DNA from: Hyphomicrobiales bacterium
GTDB taxonomy: Bacteria; Pseudomonadota; Alphaproteobacteria; Rhizobiales; Xanthobacteraceae
Length of the DNA: 8,449 bases
NCBI GenBank assembly: GCA_003164375.1
Contig: PLTE01000311.1
Span: forward strand, 3,986-12,434
Direction: 5' to 3'
The notes under the pieces were generated by a model that saw only the letters and a list, made by a program, of their open reading frames with translations, had not been told where the DNA came from and ran no database searches. This document shows positions 1 through 6,132 of the stretch, one piece after another (the first letter of the stretch is position 1; every line of letters begins with the position of its first letter). The position numbers and the translations under genes are program-made.

Positions 1-2
1 AG

Positions 3-506
3 TTCATGCTGCCGTGGTCGTTTTCTGAAGAAGCAGCGGCCGAGAAACATATGCCGCAGCTGCAGCACAATATGTGGGTGGTCGCAGCCCGCACAGCGGC
101 GTTGTCGATCATCACCGGGGGAGGCAAGTGGGTCGAGATCGTGGCCCATGCAGATCCGCTCTATCAGCACCTGATCGTCACGGCTGAGCGGAAATTCTGG
201 CGCTGCGTCGAGAATGGCGAGCAACCCACATTGTTCGGTGCCGAGCCGCCAAAGCCGCGGATCGAGGCAGTGCGGGTTGTCGACATGAGCAGTTCCAACG
301 CTTGGGCGGAGTTCGCCGGCGTCTTTACCCGGACGCGCTCAGCTTACCTCGAGCATGAACAGGCCAAGGTCGAACTGAAGAGCCTTATGCCAGAGGACGC
401 AAAGGAGGCGACCGGCCACGGCATCCGCGCGAAGCGCTCAAAATCTGGCGCCGTCAGTTTTGATCTTCTCGGTCAGGTGGAGGGCAGCCATGCAGCGGTC
501 CAGTGA
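3..506 (+). CDS. YqaJ-type phage exonuclease, C-terminal part (5' end outside window)
   Basis: The reading frame is open from the left edge, so this is the C-terminal ~168 residues of a longer protein; the ATG at 6 is probably internal. The stretch PQLQHNMWVV followed by a hydrophobic beta-type segment and a Gly-rich turn resembles the last conserved block of YqaJ/lambda-exonuclease-type nucleases, where a Gln/His-containing helix follows the catalytic core. The acidic and lysine catalytic residues would lie upstream of the window and cannot be checked. Family members resect double-stranded DNA ends and hand the single strand to an annealing protein. The next gene encodes an ERF annealing protein and overlaps this one by 17 nt, which supports the call. 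The tail (about residues 120-168) is basic and low in recognisable motifs. The family call is likely; activity cannot be judged from a partial gene. Confidence 0.72.
   Translation, partial: FMLPWSFSEEAAAEKHMPQLQHNMWVVAARTAALSIITGGGKWVEIVAHADPLYQHLIVTAERKFWRCVENGEQPTLFGAEPPKPRIEAVRVVDMSSSNAWAEFAGVFTRTRSAYLEHEQAKVELKSLMPEDAKEATGHGIRAKRSKSGAVSFDLLGQVEGSHAAVQ
479..483 (+). promoter_or_regulatory. Ribosome binding site inside the exonuclease gene
   Basis: GGAGG lies 6 nt before the ATG at 490, within the last codons of the upstream gene. It decides the start of the ERF gene and implies translational coupling of the two recombination genes. Confidence 0.7.
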
Positions 507-1746
507 ATCCATCGCCGCATTGGCAGCGGCTCTGGCCAAGGCGCAAATCGATCTTGAGAATCCGGAGAAATCGTTAGTCGGGACCATCAAGCCCGGACTG
601 GGCGACGCCACCGAGCGGACATTCCGTTATGCCTCGCTGTCCAGCGGTCTCGACATTGTGCGAAAAACCCTTGGGCAGCATGAGATCGCAACGGTCCAGA
701 CGACTGCCATCGACCAAACGGCCGGCACCGTTAATCTTACGACGGTTCTCGCGCACGCGTCGGGCGAATGGATCGCCTCGGACTGGCCAGTCTGCGCCAT
801 CTCTGAGACTGCGACACCACGTCGGATGGGGGCGGCGCTCACCTACGCCCGGCGCTACGCCCTGTTCACGCTGGTCGGGATTGCGGGCGAGGATGATCTT
901 GACGCGCCGGATCTTGCGACGCCGGCAACCACTCAGGTATCGGTGCCAGAGCAGGCGAGGGGAACGGGAAATGGGCGGCTGAATGGCGACCACCACAATC
1001 ACGGCCAGCGAGCCGCTCATCCAACTCTGGCGCCGTTTGGTTCCGAAGCCTCGGCGCAATTACGTGACCGGCTGCTGGGCGAACTTAACGATCTTGGCAG
1101 CGGTGATGACGCCGCGCTCTGGGCGAAACGCTGCCTCCCAGAGAAGAACAGAATGACGGCCGCCGACGCCCAATGCGTCGAGGCGGGCTTTCAAACGAGA
1201 CTAGCAAACCTTGTGACGGATGCAGCCGGGGGCCCCCTGACGCCGGTCAAAACGGAGATCGACCCGCGAGAACTGAAAGCGGGAAGGCGGAAAAAGCAGA
1301 CGCGATCAAAAAGGGACAACGGCTCGATCGACAAAAGCGCGTTGACGCTGCCGGAGCCACGCCGGATTCGTGATAGTGACCACGTAAAATACGTCGCCAA
1401 GCAAGCCTGCCTGGTTTGCGGCCGACAGCCTTCGGATGCTCACCACCTACGATTTGCACAAAGCCGGGCGCTCGGCCGAAAGGTCAGTGATGAGTTCACC
1501 GTGCCATTGTGTCGAGGCCATCATCGCGAGGTTCATCGCCACGGCGATGAAGCCGTTTGGTGGCAGAAGAGCGGGATTGAACCGACGGACACCGCCCGCA
1601 CACTGTGGCTCGAAACCCATCCGCTCCCAGTGGCCGCCGACGAAGTGCGCAAGGCGGCGACGATTGAGGCTACCGACACCGGAAAGAGAATCGTCAGGCG
1701 CGACCGGGCGAACAGCGGTATGTGTGGAGTGGCTCGGCTCCGTTGA
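490..1746 (+). CDS. ERF-family single-strand annealing protein with C-terminal CxxC/HNH-like domain
   Basis: A 418-residue protein. Residues ~25-142 carry the ERF signature: FRYASLSSGLDIVRKTL, then a beta segment ending HASGEWIASDWP, then MGAALTYARRYALFTLVGI and an acidic EDDLDAPD end. ERF proteins anneal complementary single strands in phage recombination. After a low-complexity linker (~143-290) comes a second module: CLVC (Cys307, Cys310), AHHL (His318-319), VPLCRGHH (Cys341, His344-345) and a further His349, a CxxC...H...CxxHH pattern like HNH/DUF968-type zinc-binding folds. The start at 490 was chosen because GGAGG sits 6 nt upstream (479-483); an in-frame ATG at 460 lacks this and lies deeper in the preceding gene. 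The 17-nt overlap with the exonuclease gene suggests translational coupling. Whether the second module cuts DNA or only binds zinc is unknown. Confidence 0.85.
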   Translation: MQRSSESIAALAAALAKAQIDLENPEKSLVGTIKPGLGDATERTFRYASLSSGLDIVRKTLGQHEIATVQTTAIDQTAGTVNLTTVLAHASGEWIASDWPVCAISETATPRRMGAALTYARRYALFTLVGIAGEDDLDAPDLATPATTQVSVPEQARGTGNGRLNGDHHNHGQRAAHPTLAPFGSEASAQLRDRLLGELNDLGSGDDAALWAKRCLPEKNRMTAADAQCVEAGFQTRLANLVTDAAGGPLTPVKTEIDPRELKAGRRKKQTRSKRDNGSIDKSALTLPEPRRIRDSDHVKYVAKQACLVCGRQPSDAHHLRFAQSRALGRKVSDEFTVPLCRGHHREVHRHGDEAVWWQKSGIEPTDTARTLWLETHPLPVAADEVRKAATIEATDTGKRIVRRDRANSGMCGVARLR

Positions 1747-1799
1747 AGAGAAGCCGAGCATCATGGACCAGAGCGCAGGGGAGTGGAAAACCGCCGCGT

Positions 1800-2540
1800 T
1801 CAGAACAGCTTGATGCCGCAGAGCACCTTACCGACGATTTCCAGATCGGCCATCGACACTTCCTCGGCCGGGTGATTGGGATTGTCGGAAATGATCTTGA
1901 CGCGGGTATTCTTGCCCGAGCGCAGCACCTGCAGCCGCTTGACCACGATCGCTTCGAAGGTGTCGCGGATGGCATAAAGCCCGTCGGGCGTCGGCGTCGA
2001 GTGCCCGGTGTCGACGACCACGCGGTCGCCCGACATGATGGTCGGCGTCATGCTGTCGCCGAAGGTCTCGATCACCAAGAGCTGGGATACCGCGGTGTGC
2101 AATTGGTCGCGCACAAAGCTCGGCGGAAAAATCCACCCCTCCACCTTCACCGGGTCGGCGTGCTCGCCGTCCCGGCGCACTTCGCGCGCCGGCACGCCGC
2201 CGCCGCCCATGCCGGCGCGGATGTCGAGCTCAGGCACCTGCTCGGGCGGCGGACCGACCGGCTCCTGTTCGGTGTCGAAGCGCAGGATGTCGGCCGAATC
2301 GACATGAGGGCCCTCGGTGCCCGGGTAGCGGCCCCACAGCAGCATCTGTTCGGGCGTATAGCCGAGATATTTGGCAAACGGCTTGAGATGGTCGAGCCGC
2401 ATCCTGATCTGGCCGTTCTCCAGCCGCGACAGCTGCTGCTTGGAAATGCCCGACAGCTTGACCAGCTTGGTGCGCGACATGCCGCGCTTCTCTCTGGCGT
2501 AAAACAGCCCTGTCTTCGTCGGTTTGATTTTTCGCGCCAT
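1800..2540 (-). CDS. XRE-family helix-turn-helix / S24 (LexA-like) self-cleaving repressor
   Basis: A 246-residue protein. Residues ~14-62 form a Cro/C1-type helix-turn-helix (MSRTKLVKLSGISKQQLSRL, then ENGQIRM). A proline- and acid-rich linker leads to the likely autocleavage site Ala109-Gly110 (ELDIRAGMGGGG). The S24 peptidase fold follows, with nucleophile Ser163 in FGDSMTPTIMSGDRVVVD and general base Lys201 in AIVVKRLQV. Such proteins repress phage or SOS-type genes and cut themselves when RecA filaments form. I chose the ATG at 2540 because GGAGA precedes it at suitable spacing and MARKIKPTKTG begins the conserved region; an upstream extension to 2612 is Arg-rich and poorly protein-like. 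The gene is convergent with the ERF gene and only 53 nt from it, with no clear terminator between. It is probably the resident regulator of the prophage-like DNA. Confidence 0.9.
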   Translation of the reverse strand: MARKIKPTKTGLFYAREKRGMSRTKLVKLSGISKQQLSRLENGQIRMRLDHLKPFAKYLGYTPEQMLLWGRYPGTEGPHVDSADILRFDTEQEPVGPPPEQVPELDIRAGMGGGGVPAREVRRDGEHADPVKVEGWIFPPSFVRDQLHTAVSQLLVIETFGDSMTPTIMSGDRVVVDTGHSTPTPDGLYAIRDTFEAIVVKRLQVLRSGKNTRVKIISDNPNHPAEEVSMADLEIVGKVLCGIKLF

Positions 2541-2645
2541 ATCTCGTCTCCGTTGCCGCCTCCGGGCCAGTGCCTGCGCCGCGCAGGGGACGTGCCGGTG
2601 CCCCATTGTCACGGATTCGGTGCAAAACTTCTAGCATCCAAAACG

Positions 2646-2697
2646 GTGACTTTACAGCCATTGGGTCACTACATATGCGACATTTCGACAAGGTCAA
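2646..2697 (-). promoter_or_regulatory. Candidate promoter and operator dyad for the S24 repressor
   Basis: Read on the minus strand, TTGACC (2697-2692) is followed after 16 nt by TATGTA (2675-2670), a plausible -35/-10 pair. Immediately downstream is the inverted repeat GTGAC-N14-GTCAC (2669-2646), placed where a bound repressor would cover the transcription start. Autoregulation by the S24 protein is an inference; the hexamers match consensus only in part. Confidence 0.3.
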
Positions 2698-2779
2698 GGG
2701 GGAGGAAATCTGGCGATGCGCGGGGCGAACGTGGATCCAGGGTTTCGATTTTAGTTGTCGCCGGCACGACCGTCCAAGT

Positions 2780-2798
2780 TTTGGCGATCGTGGCCAAA
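2780..2798. promoter_or_regulatory. Inverted repeat upstream of the broken antitoxin gene
   Basis: TTTGGC (2780-2785) and GCCAAA (2793-2798) form six-base arms around a 7-nt spacer, about 40 nt upstream of the antitoxin ATG. Phd/YefM antitoxins usually bind such repeats in their own promoter, so this may be an old operator. It could also be chance in GC-rich DNA. Confidence 0.25.
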
Positions 2799-2839
2799 TC
2801 GGAGGCCAAGTCTTAGCTCGCACAATTCGCAAAGCCGGG

Positions 2840-3090
2840 ATGAAGGAAGTCCCGCTATCGGAGATCAGGGACGATCTATCCCGGTTTCTCCGCGAGGCGG
2901 AGACCCAGGAGATCGTCATCACGCGCCACGGCAAGCCGGCGGCCTGCTGATCGGTTTCGAGTCGGGGGAAGACTGGTCCGAGTATCGGCTTGAAAATGAC
3001 CCACGATTTCTTCGTCGCATTGAACAGGCGCGAAGCAGTCTGCAAGCTGGAGGTGGGGTCAGGGTGGAGGATCTCAAAACGGACCAATAG
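2840..3090 (+). pseudogene. Phd/YefM-family antitoxin, broken by a one-base frameshift
   Basis: The ATG at 2840 opens MKEVPLSEIRDDLSRFLREA followed by TQEIVITRHGKPAA, the typical N-terminal half of a Phd/YefM antitoxin: a DNA-binding beta-hairpin fold ending in the ITRHGKPAA motif. The frame then stops at 2948. The next frame continues without a gap as LLIGFESGEDW, then YRLENDPRFLRRIEQA, to a stop at 3088-3090, which is how the family continues. Inserting one base (expected Val codon, gcc-gtg-ctg) near 2945 restores a ~83-residue protein. These antitoxins neutralise a RelE/ParE- or PIN-type toxin and repress their own operon. No toxin gene is visible within 130 nt downstream, so this is an orphan and probably decayed. 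A sequencing error at this spot would give the same picture. Confidence 0.75.
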
Positions 3091-3091
3091 C

Positions 3092-3106
3092 GTGCAAGGT
3101 TTGCAC
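3092..3106. repeat. Perfect inverted repeat just after the antitoxin stop
   Basis: GTGCAAggtTTGCAC has six-base perfect arms around a 3-nt spacer and begins 2 nt after the stop of the broken antitoxin. No T-run follows, so it is not a typical terminator. It may be a protein-binding site or a junction trace. Confidence 0.4.
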
Positions 3107-3169
3107 ATCAAATCGATTATCTGCTTCGCCTTTTTGGTACCGCCGCAATGGGCTAGCAAAGTGATGAAT

Positions 3170-3191
3170 CGCGCCACCGCCAGCCGGCGCG
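3170..3191. repeat. GC-rich hairpin downstream of the papain-like gene
   Basis: CGCGCC (3170-3175) and GGCGCG (3186-3191) can pair around a 10-nt loop, 35 nt past the stop of the minus-strand protease gene. It lacks a T-run on the minus strand, so its role as an operon terminator is weak. Confidence 0.3.
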
Positions 3192-3225
3192 CTTTCAGCG
3201 GCCCAGTTCTCGTTATGACGACGTA

Positions 3226-4014
3226 CTACCGCTTCCCAGACATTGCAGCTCTCAGCGCGGGCACCTTGCCGATATCGGCCAAATCTCGCTCGAGCTGTGC
3301 AAAATCGAATCCGTTAGGTGCCTTATTCTTGGACAGAAAATCGCTGCTCATGATCGCGTAGGCTTCGTCGGCATAGTCGCAATAGAACTGCCAGCTCATC
3401 GACTTGATGGCGCCCCAAGTGACCACGTAAAGATTGCGGCTGTCGTAGGCCACGGCCGGTATGCAATGTCCGCCATTGGGGTCGGGCGCCGCATCACCGA
3501 CCGGTCCTTGGGCCGGCACCACCCAAGGCACGGCGGAAAGGTCGGACGTGGAAGTTGCGAACTTCGGCAATTCCACGCCGATGTAGCAACCGCCAAACAG
3601 TGAAACAGCGTCCTTCACCTCTGTGACGTTGCGTGGCTCGAGCTGGGCAAAGGCAGTGATCTTGTCGTCACCGAGGCCGGTCGAGCGCCAATATTTGAGA
3701 ACGCTTAGCAGATTGCAGCCGTTCTCGGGTCCGGGCGTGGTGAAATGCTCGTAGAACCTCAGAATTTGAGCATCCGTCGGAGACCTCAATTTATGGGCGG
3801 ACGCGGTCCAATTCTGAATCATATGGCCGGCGGCGGCGCAGGCACAGTCCCCGAATTTGTTGTTCAAGTACATCGGCCAAGACGGGACGTTCTTGCCCCA
3901 GTCGATGCTCGCCGGCGGCGGCGGCAGTTTTGCGCCCAAATAGGCGCCGAAACGCAAAGTTCGGCTGTCAAATACGGCCGGTTTCTTGCCGAGACGGAAT
4001 TGTTTCTGTGGCAT
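3226..4014 (-). CDS. Papain-like cysteine protease family protein without signal peptide
   Basis: A 262-residue protein with papain-type order of active-site blocks: the likely nucleophile Cys57 in NNKFGDCACAAAGHMI (Cys59 is an alternative), His183 in NGGHCIPAVAYD, and a YVVTWGAIKSMSW strand at residues ~196-208. In papains the last block is NSWG, with Asn as the third catalytic residue; here V-T precedes Trp-Gly, so the Asn is missing and another residue (for example Asp191) may do its job. No signal peptide or membrane segment is visible, so the protein is probably cytoplasmic unless exported another way. It is the last gene of a probable minus-strand operon, 70 nt after the Cys-rich small protein gene. 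The ribosome binding site is weak (GAAG). The substrate is unknown. Fold assignment is likely; peptidase activity is an inference. Confidence 0.65.
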   Translation of the reverse strand: MPQKQFRLGKKPAVFDSRTLRFGAYLGAKLPPPPASIDWGKNVPSWPMYLNNKFGDCACAAAGHMIQNWTASAHKLRSPTDAQILRFYEHFTTPGPENGCNLLSVLKYWRSTGLGDDKITAFAQLEPRNVTEVKDAVSLFGGCYIGVELPKFATSTSDLSAVPWVVPAQGPVGDAAPDPNGGHCIPAVAYDSRNLYVVTWGAIKSMSWQFYCDYADEAYAIMSSDFLSKNKAPNGFDFAQLERDLADIGKVPALRAAMSGKR

Positions 4015-4084
4015 TTTGCTTCGACCATTTCAGGGGCCGCCGCACGCGCGTTCGAACCCACGGCAGCGCGAGGATCCGCGGTGT

Positions 4085-4369
4085 CTATTTATGGCGTTTC
4101 GGCTTCGCGGGCTTCTTCCGCGCCGGCCGCTTGGCGACCATTGCCACCGTATCGGTGCACGGCTCTTCGGAGTATCGCGTGCAGCCGCCGCTACCGTCAC
4201 ATCGCATGACGATCCTCTTGCCGTTGTTGCACGCTGTCATCATGCAAACGTCATTTTCGTTCAGTTCCGTGCAATCCTTCGGGCCGGCCTGCGGCATTCC
4301 GTATTTGGTCACCAGCTTCTTGAACTTCGGATCGGTTTTTGCGAGTTTTGTCACATGCGCATTCGACAT
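4085..4369 (-). CDS. Small basic six-cysteine protein of unknown function
   Basis: A 94-residue protein that I do not recognise. The N-terminal third is Lys-rich (TKLAKTDPKFKKLVTKYG). Six cysteines lie at 33, 42, 47, 57, 63 and 71, with the spacing C-x8-C-x4-C-x9-C-x5-C-x7-C; this could form three disulfides or a metal site. The C-terminus is a basic tail rich in Lys, Arg, Pro and Ala (KRPARKKPAKPKRHK), which may bind nucleic acid or a charged surface. There is no signal peptide. A good ribosome binding site (AGGGAGA) lies about 7 nt upstream of the ATG. The gene begins 25 nt after the lipoprotein gene and ends 70 nt before the papain-like gene, so all three are probably transcribed together. 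Partnership with the protease, as substrate, inhibitor or activator, is only a guess from position. Confidence 0.6.
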   Translation of the reverse strand: MSNAHVTKLAKTDPKFKKLVTKYGMPQAGPKDCTELNENDVCMMTACNNGKRIVMRCDGSGGCTRYSEEPCTDTVAMVAKRPARKKPAKPKRHK

Positions 4370-4394
4370 CGTTTCGTCTCCCTGACGTCTGCCC

Positions 4395-5303
4395 CTAGTG
4401 CTGTTGACTTTGGATCGCGGTCGCTACGGCCTGGCCGATCAGAGTGGCTTGCTGCAGATTAAGCTGCTGCTGAGACGGCGTTGCCGGCGCAGTCTTGGTC
4501 GCCGGCGCGGTTTTGCCGACCGTGATCGTCAAGTCCTGCGTGCGTTGCTGCGACGTACTGAAGAACGGCGAGGTTGGGTTGGCGGAAAGCTGACTAAATT
4601 TCCAGGTCGGCGTGGCGGTGCCGCCATAGGCGGCGACGAATGTCATCTGGTAACTGAACGTCGTGAACGGGTCGGCGACTGTCTTCGGTTTTCCGTTCTG
4701 GATATCCTCGATGACCACCGATCCAGGTACCTTGGCAAGGAAGACCTTGTTGACCAGAAATTGCGCGATCTTCAAATCGCTCTGAATGAAAACGCCATCC
4801 TCGTTGTCGCAGGGTTTTCCCAGGAACCGTTGGACGCCCTTCTCGTTCATGAGGTCCGAAAACGAATAGGTAAAGGCGACGATCTCGGTGCGCGTGGCAT
4901 CGGCGGAGTTGGACGTGCCGACGCCGAGCGACAAGGAGCGCGACACAGTGACGTTGCCATTGCGAGGAAACACGTCCACGGCATTCTGAAAAGGCTGCGT
5001 CAACGTAGCGCCGGGATTGAGCGCGCTCTTTTCGTCCACGGCGAGTTTTAGTGTGACCGTCGCGCCCTGCTGCATGAGCCACGAAATGTCGTTGCCGGGA
5101 TAAGCAGGATCGTCCTTGAAAGTTTTATAGATCTCGAACACCGCGTTTCGCAGCTCGCATTTGACGTTATTGACGATGATGTTTTCAAATGCCTTCTCGT
5201 GCGACGCGTCCTCCCATGGCTGTTCCATTTCGGGGACGTATAAGCCGCATCCGTTCAGTACAAGTAACACGACGAAGAGCAAAGAAATCTTGCTCGCGGA
5301 CAT
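4395..5303 (-). CDS. Predicted lipoprotein of unknown function
   Basis: A 302-residue protein with a short lipoprotein signal: MSASK, a hydrophobic stretch (residues 6-16), then the lipobox LNGC with lipidated Cys19. The residues after the Cys (Gly, Leu) lack the inner-membrane retention Asp, so outer-membrane sorting is likely. The mature part is rich in alternating beta-type segments (residues ~80-150 and ~215-262), has two further cysteines (Cys49, Cys165), a short KTAPAT direct repeat (264-275), and a Gln-rich C-terminus. I do not recognise a catalytic motif. The ATG at 5303 was chosen over an in-frame TTG at 5324 because it gives a clean signal peptide and follows a G-rich ribosome binding site. 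It is the first gene of the minus-strand operon with the Cys-rich and papain-like genes. Confidence 0.75.
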   Translation of the reverse strand: MSASKISLLFVVLLVLNGCGLYVPEMEQPWEDASHEKAFENIIVNNVKCELRNAVFEIYKTFKDDPAYPGNDISWLMQQGATVTLKLAVDEKSALNPGATLTQPFQNAVDVFPRNGNVTVSRSLSLGVGTSNSADATRTEIVAFTYSFSDLMNEKGVQRFLGKPCDNEDGVFIQSDLKIAQFLVNKVFLAKVPGSVVIEDIQNGKPKTVADPFTTFSYQMTFVAAYGGTATPTWKFSQLSANPTSPFFSTSQQRTQDLTITVGKTAPATKTAPATPSQQQLNLQQATLIGQAVATAIQSQQH

Positions 5304-5420
5304 AATGCGCCCCCGTCCACGCAACGCTGCATCAGTTTAGATCGCAGCCCCCACAACCCCGGCCCCTGATCAAACCTCGTGCTACTAGCGCGAGCAAGTA
5401 GAAAAAGCGCACTAGATGGA

Positions 5421-5450
5421 ATTGTAATTGTGTGTGGCGCAATCGCCACA
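5421..5450 (-). promoter_or_regulatory. Candidate promoter of the lipoprotein operon with overlapping palindrome
   Basis: On the minus strand TACAAT (5426-5421) matches a -10 box in five of six positions. Seventeen nt upstream the -35 position falls inside the perfect palindrome TGTGGCGcaatCGCCACA (5433-5450). A regulator bound there would block or recruit polymerase. The implied leader to the ATG at 5303 is ~110 nt. The palindrome is certain; the promoter is inferred. Confidence 0.35.
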
Positions 5451-5990
5451 GTTTCCTCGGCGGCTTCGTCTCTACGCATTTGAAAACGGGTTGCCGTGCA
5501 ATCACGCAGGTGAACGCGAAACGATCCGGACTTCACTGGCAATAGCGTCGGCTGCGACGCGTCGGGATACATTGACATGAGGCCCAATGGCGGCCCAAGG
5601 CGCAGGTCGACGCTGGCGGTCGGCGCGCATAGTGCGCCGCCGATAGATGATGTCGCGCCGCGCGCCGCCGCGATAACTCGGGCGGTTCGGTTATTCGGCG
5701 AGCCTTGTTCCAGGAAGGGCTAAAACGGCTGCGCGCGGTGAGGCGGATCGTTCTCGCCGGCATGTTGGGATGCACGCGGATGTGTCGAATGTCGGCAACG
5801 TCATGCAGATCCGTGCCCGGCAGGACTACTCCCAGATCGAATGGCCGCCGCGCGCCGCTACGAGACCGGCGTCTATGCCGACGATGTGCTGGAGCATTAT
5901 TTCCCGCCGGCGATGGCGATAGTCTCGAATATCGCGGCGGGGCGAGCGTTCTCAACGATAATTAAAAAGCCGAAGTCGTTATCATCGGGC

Positions 5991-6005
5991 CGGCGCGGAG
6001 CGCCG
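5991..6005. repeat. Tight GC hairpin, REP-like
   Basis: CGGCGCggaGCGCCG has six paired bases and a 3-nt loop, with cggg and cccg flanks able to extend the stem past a bulge. No T-run follows on either strand. It resembles short palindromic repeat units often found between genes, but no second copy is seen in the window. Confidence 0.4.
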
Positions 6006-6082
6006 CGACCCGGCGATCCATTGGCGCCGCGCAGAAATCGGATTGTCAGGCCCAAAGAGACGCGTTGCAAGGATCGCAGTGA

Positions 6083-6111
6083 ATGACACCTCGGCATGGC
6101 AGTCATAGGTT
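6083..6111 (+). promoter_or_regulatory. Possible promoter of the S8 protease gene
   Basis: ATGACA (6083-6088) and TAGGTT (6106-6111) are separated by 17 nt. The -35 matches five of six consensus bases, the -10 only three. Transcription would start about 15 nt before the ATG at 6133. Confidence 0.25.
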
Positions 6112-6132
6112 AAATCGTTGGGCATCGCCATT

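Larger units (their letters stand above)
5451..6132. other. Region without a convincing gene; hairpins and possible gene debris
   Basis: Reading frames here are short, Arg- and Pro-rich and lack ribosome binding sites. One stretch on the plus strand has more natural composition but needs a frame change: HADVSNVGNVMQIRARQDY near 5770-5840, then RRYETGVYADDVLEHYF near 5853-5905. This may be debris of a decayed gene that I cannot identify. Two GC-rich hairpins stand out: GGCGC-N7-GCGCC at 5622-5638 and CGGCGCggaGCGCCG at 5991-6005, the second flanked by further complementary bases (cggg/cccg). Neither has a T-run. No tRNA or other RNA gene is evident. Confidence 0.5.

Noticed and set aside
1747..1799. 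Bidirectional terminator between the convergent ERF and repressor genes
   Set aside because: No stable stem followed by a T-run could be found in these 53 nt.
1722..2816. Long plus-strand open frame (364 codons) opposite the S24 repressor
   Set aside because: It is rich in His, Arg and Gly in the way antisense frames of GC-rich genes are, whereas the opposite strand has clear HTH and S24 motifs.
2230..3177. Long minus-strand open frame (315 codons) spanning the repressor promoter and the antitoxin
   Set aside because: It overlaps the real repressor in another frame and lies antisense to the recognisable antitoxin; no domain is recognisable in it.
3091..3225. Toxin gene partner for the Phd/YefM antitoxin
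   Set aside because: No frame on either strand gives a RelE/ParE- or PIN-like sequence.
4398..5051. Plus-strand open frame (217 codons) opposite the lipoprotein gene
   Set aside because: It is Arg/Leu-rich antisense sequence; the other strand has a signal peptide with a lipobox and good spacing to its neighbours.
5841..6086. Plus-strand 81-codon frame before the S8 gene
   Set aside because: The first 30 residues look protein-like, but the rest is Arg/Pro-rich, there is no ribosome binding site and no family is recognised. It is kept only as possible debris.
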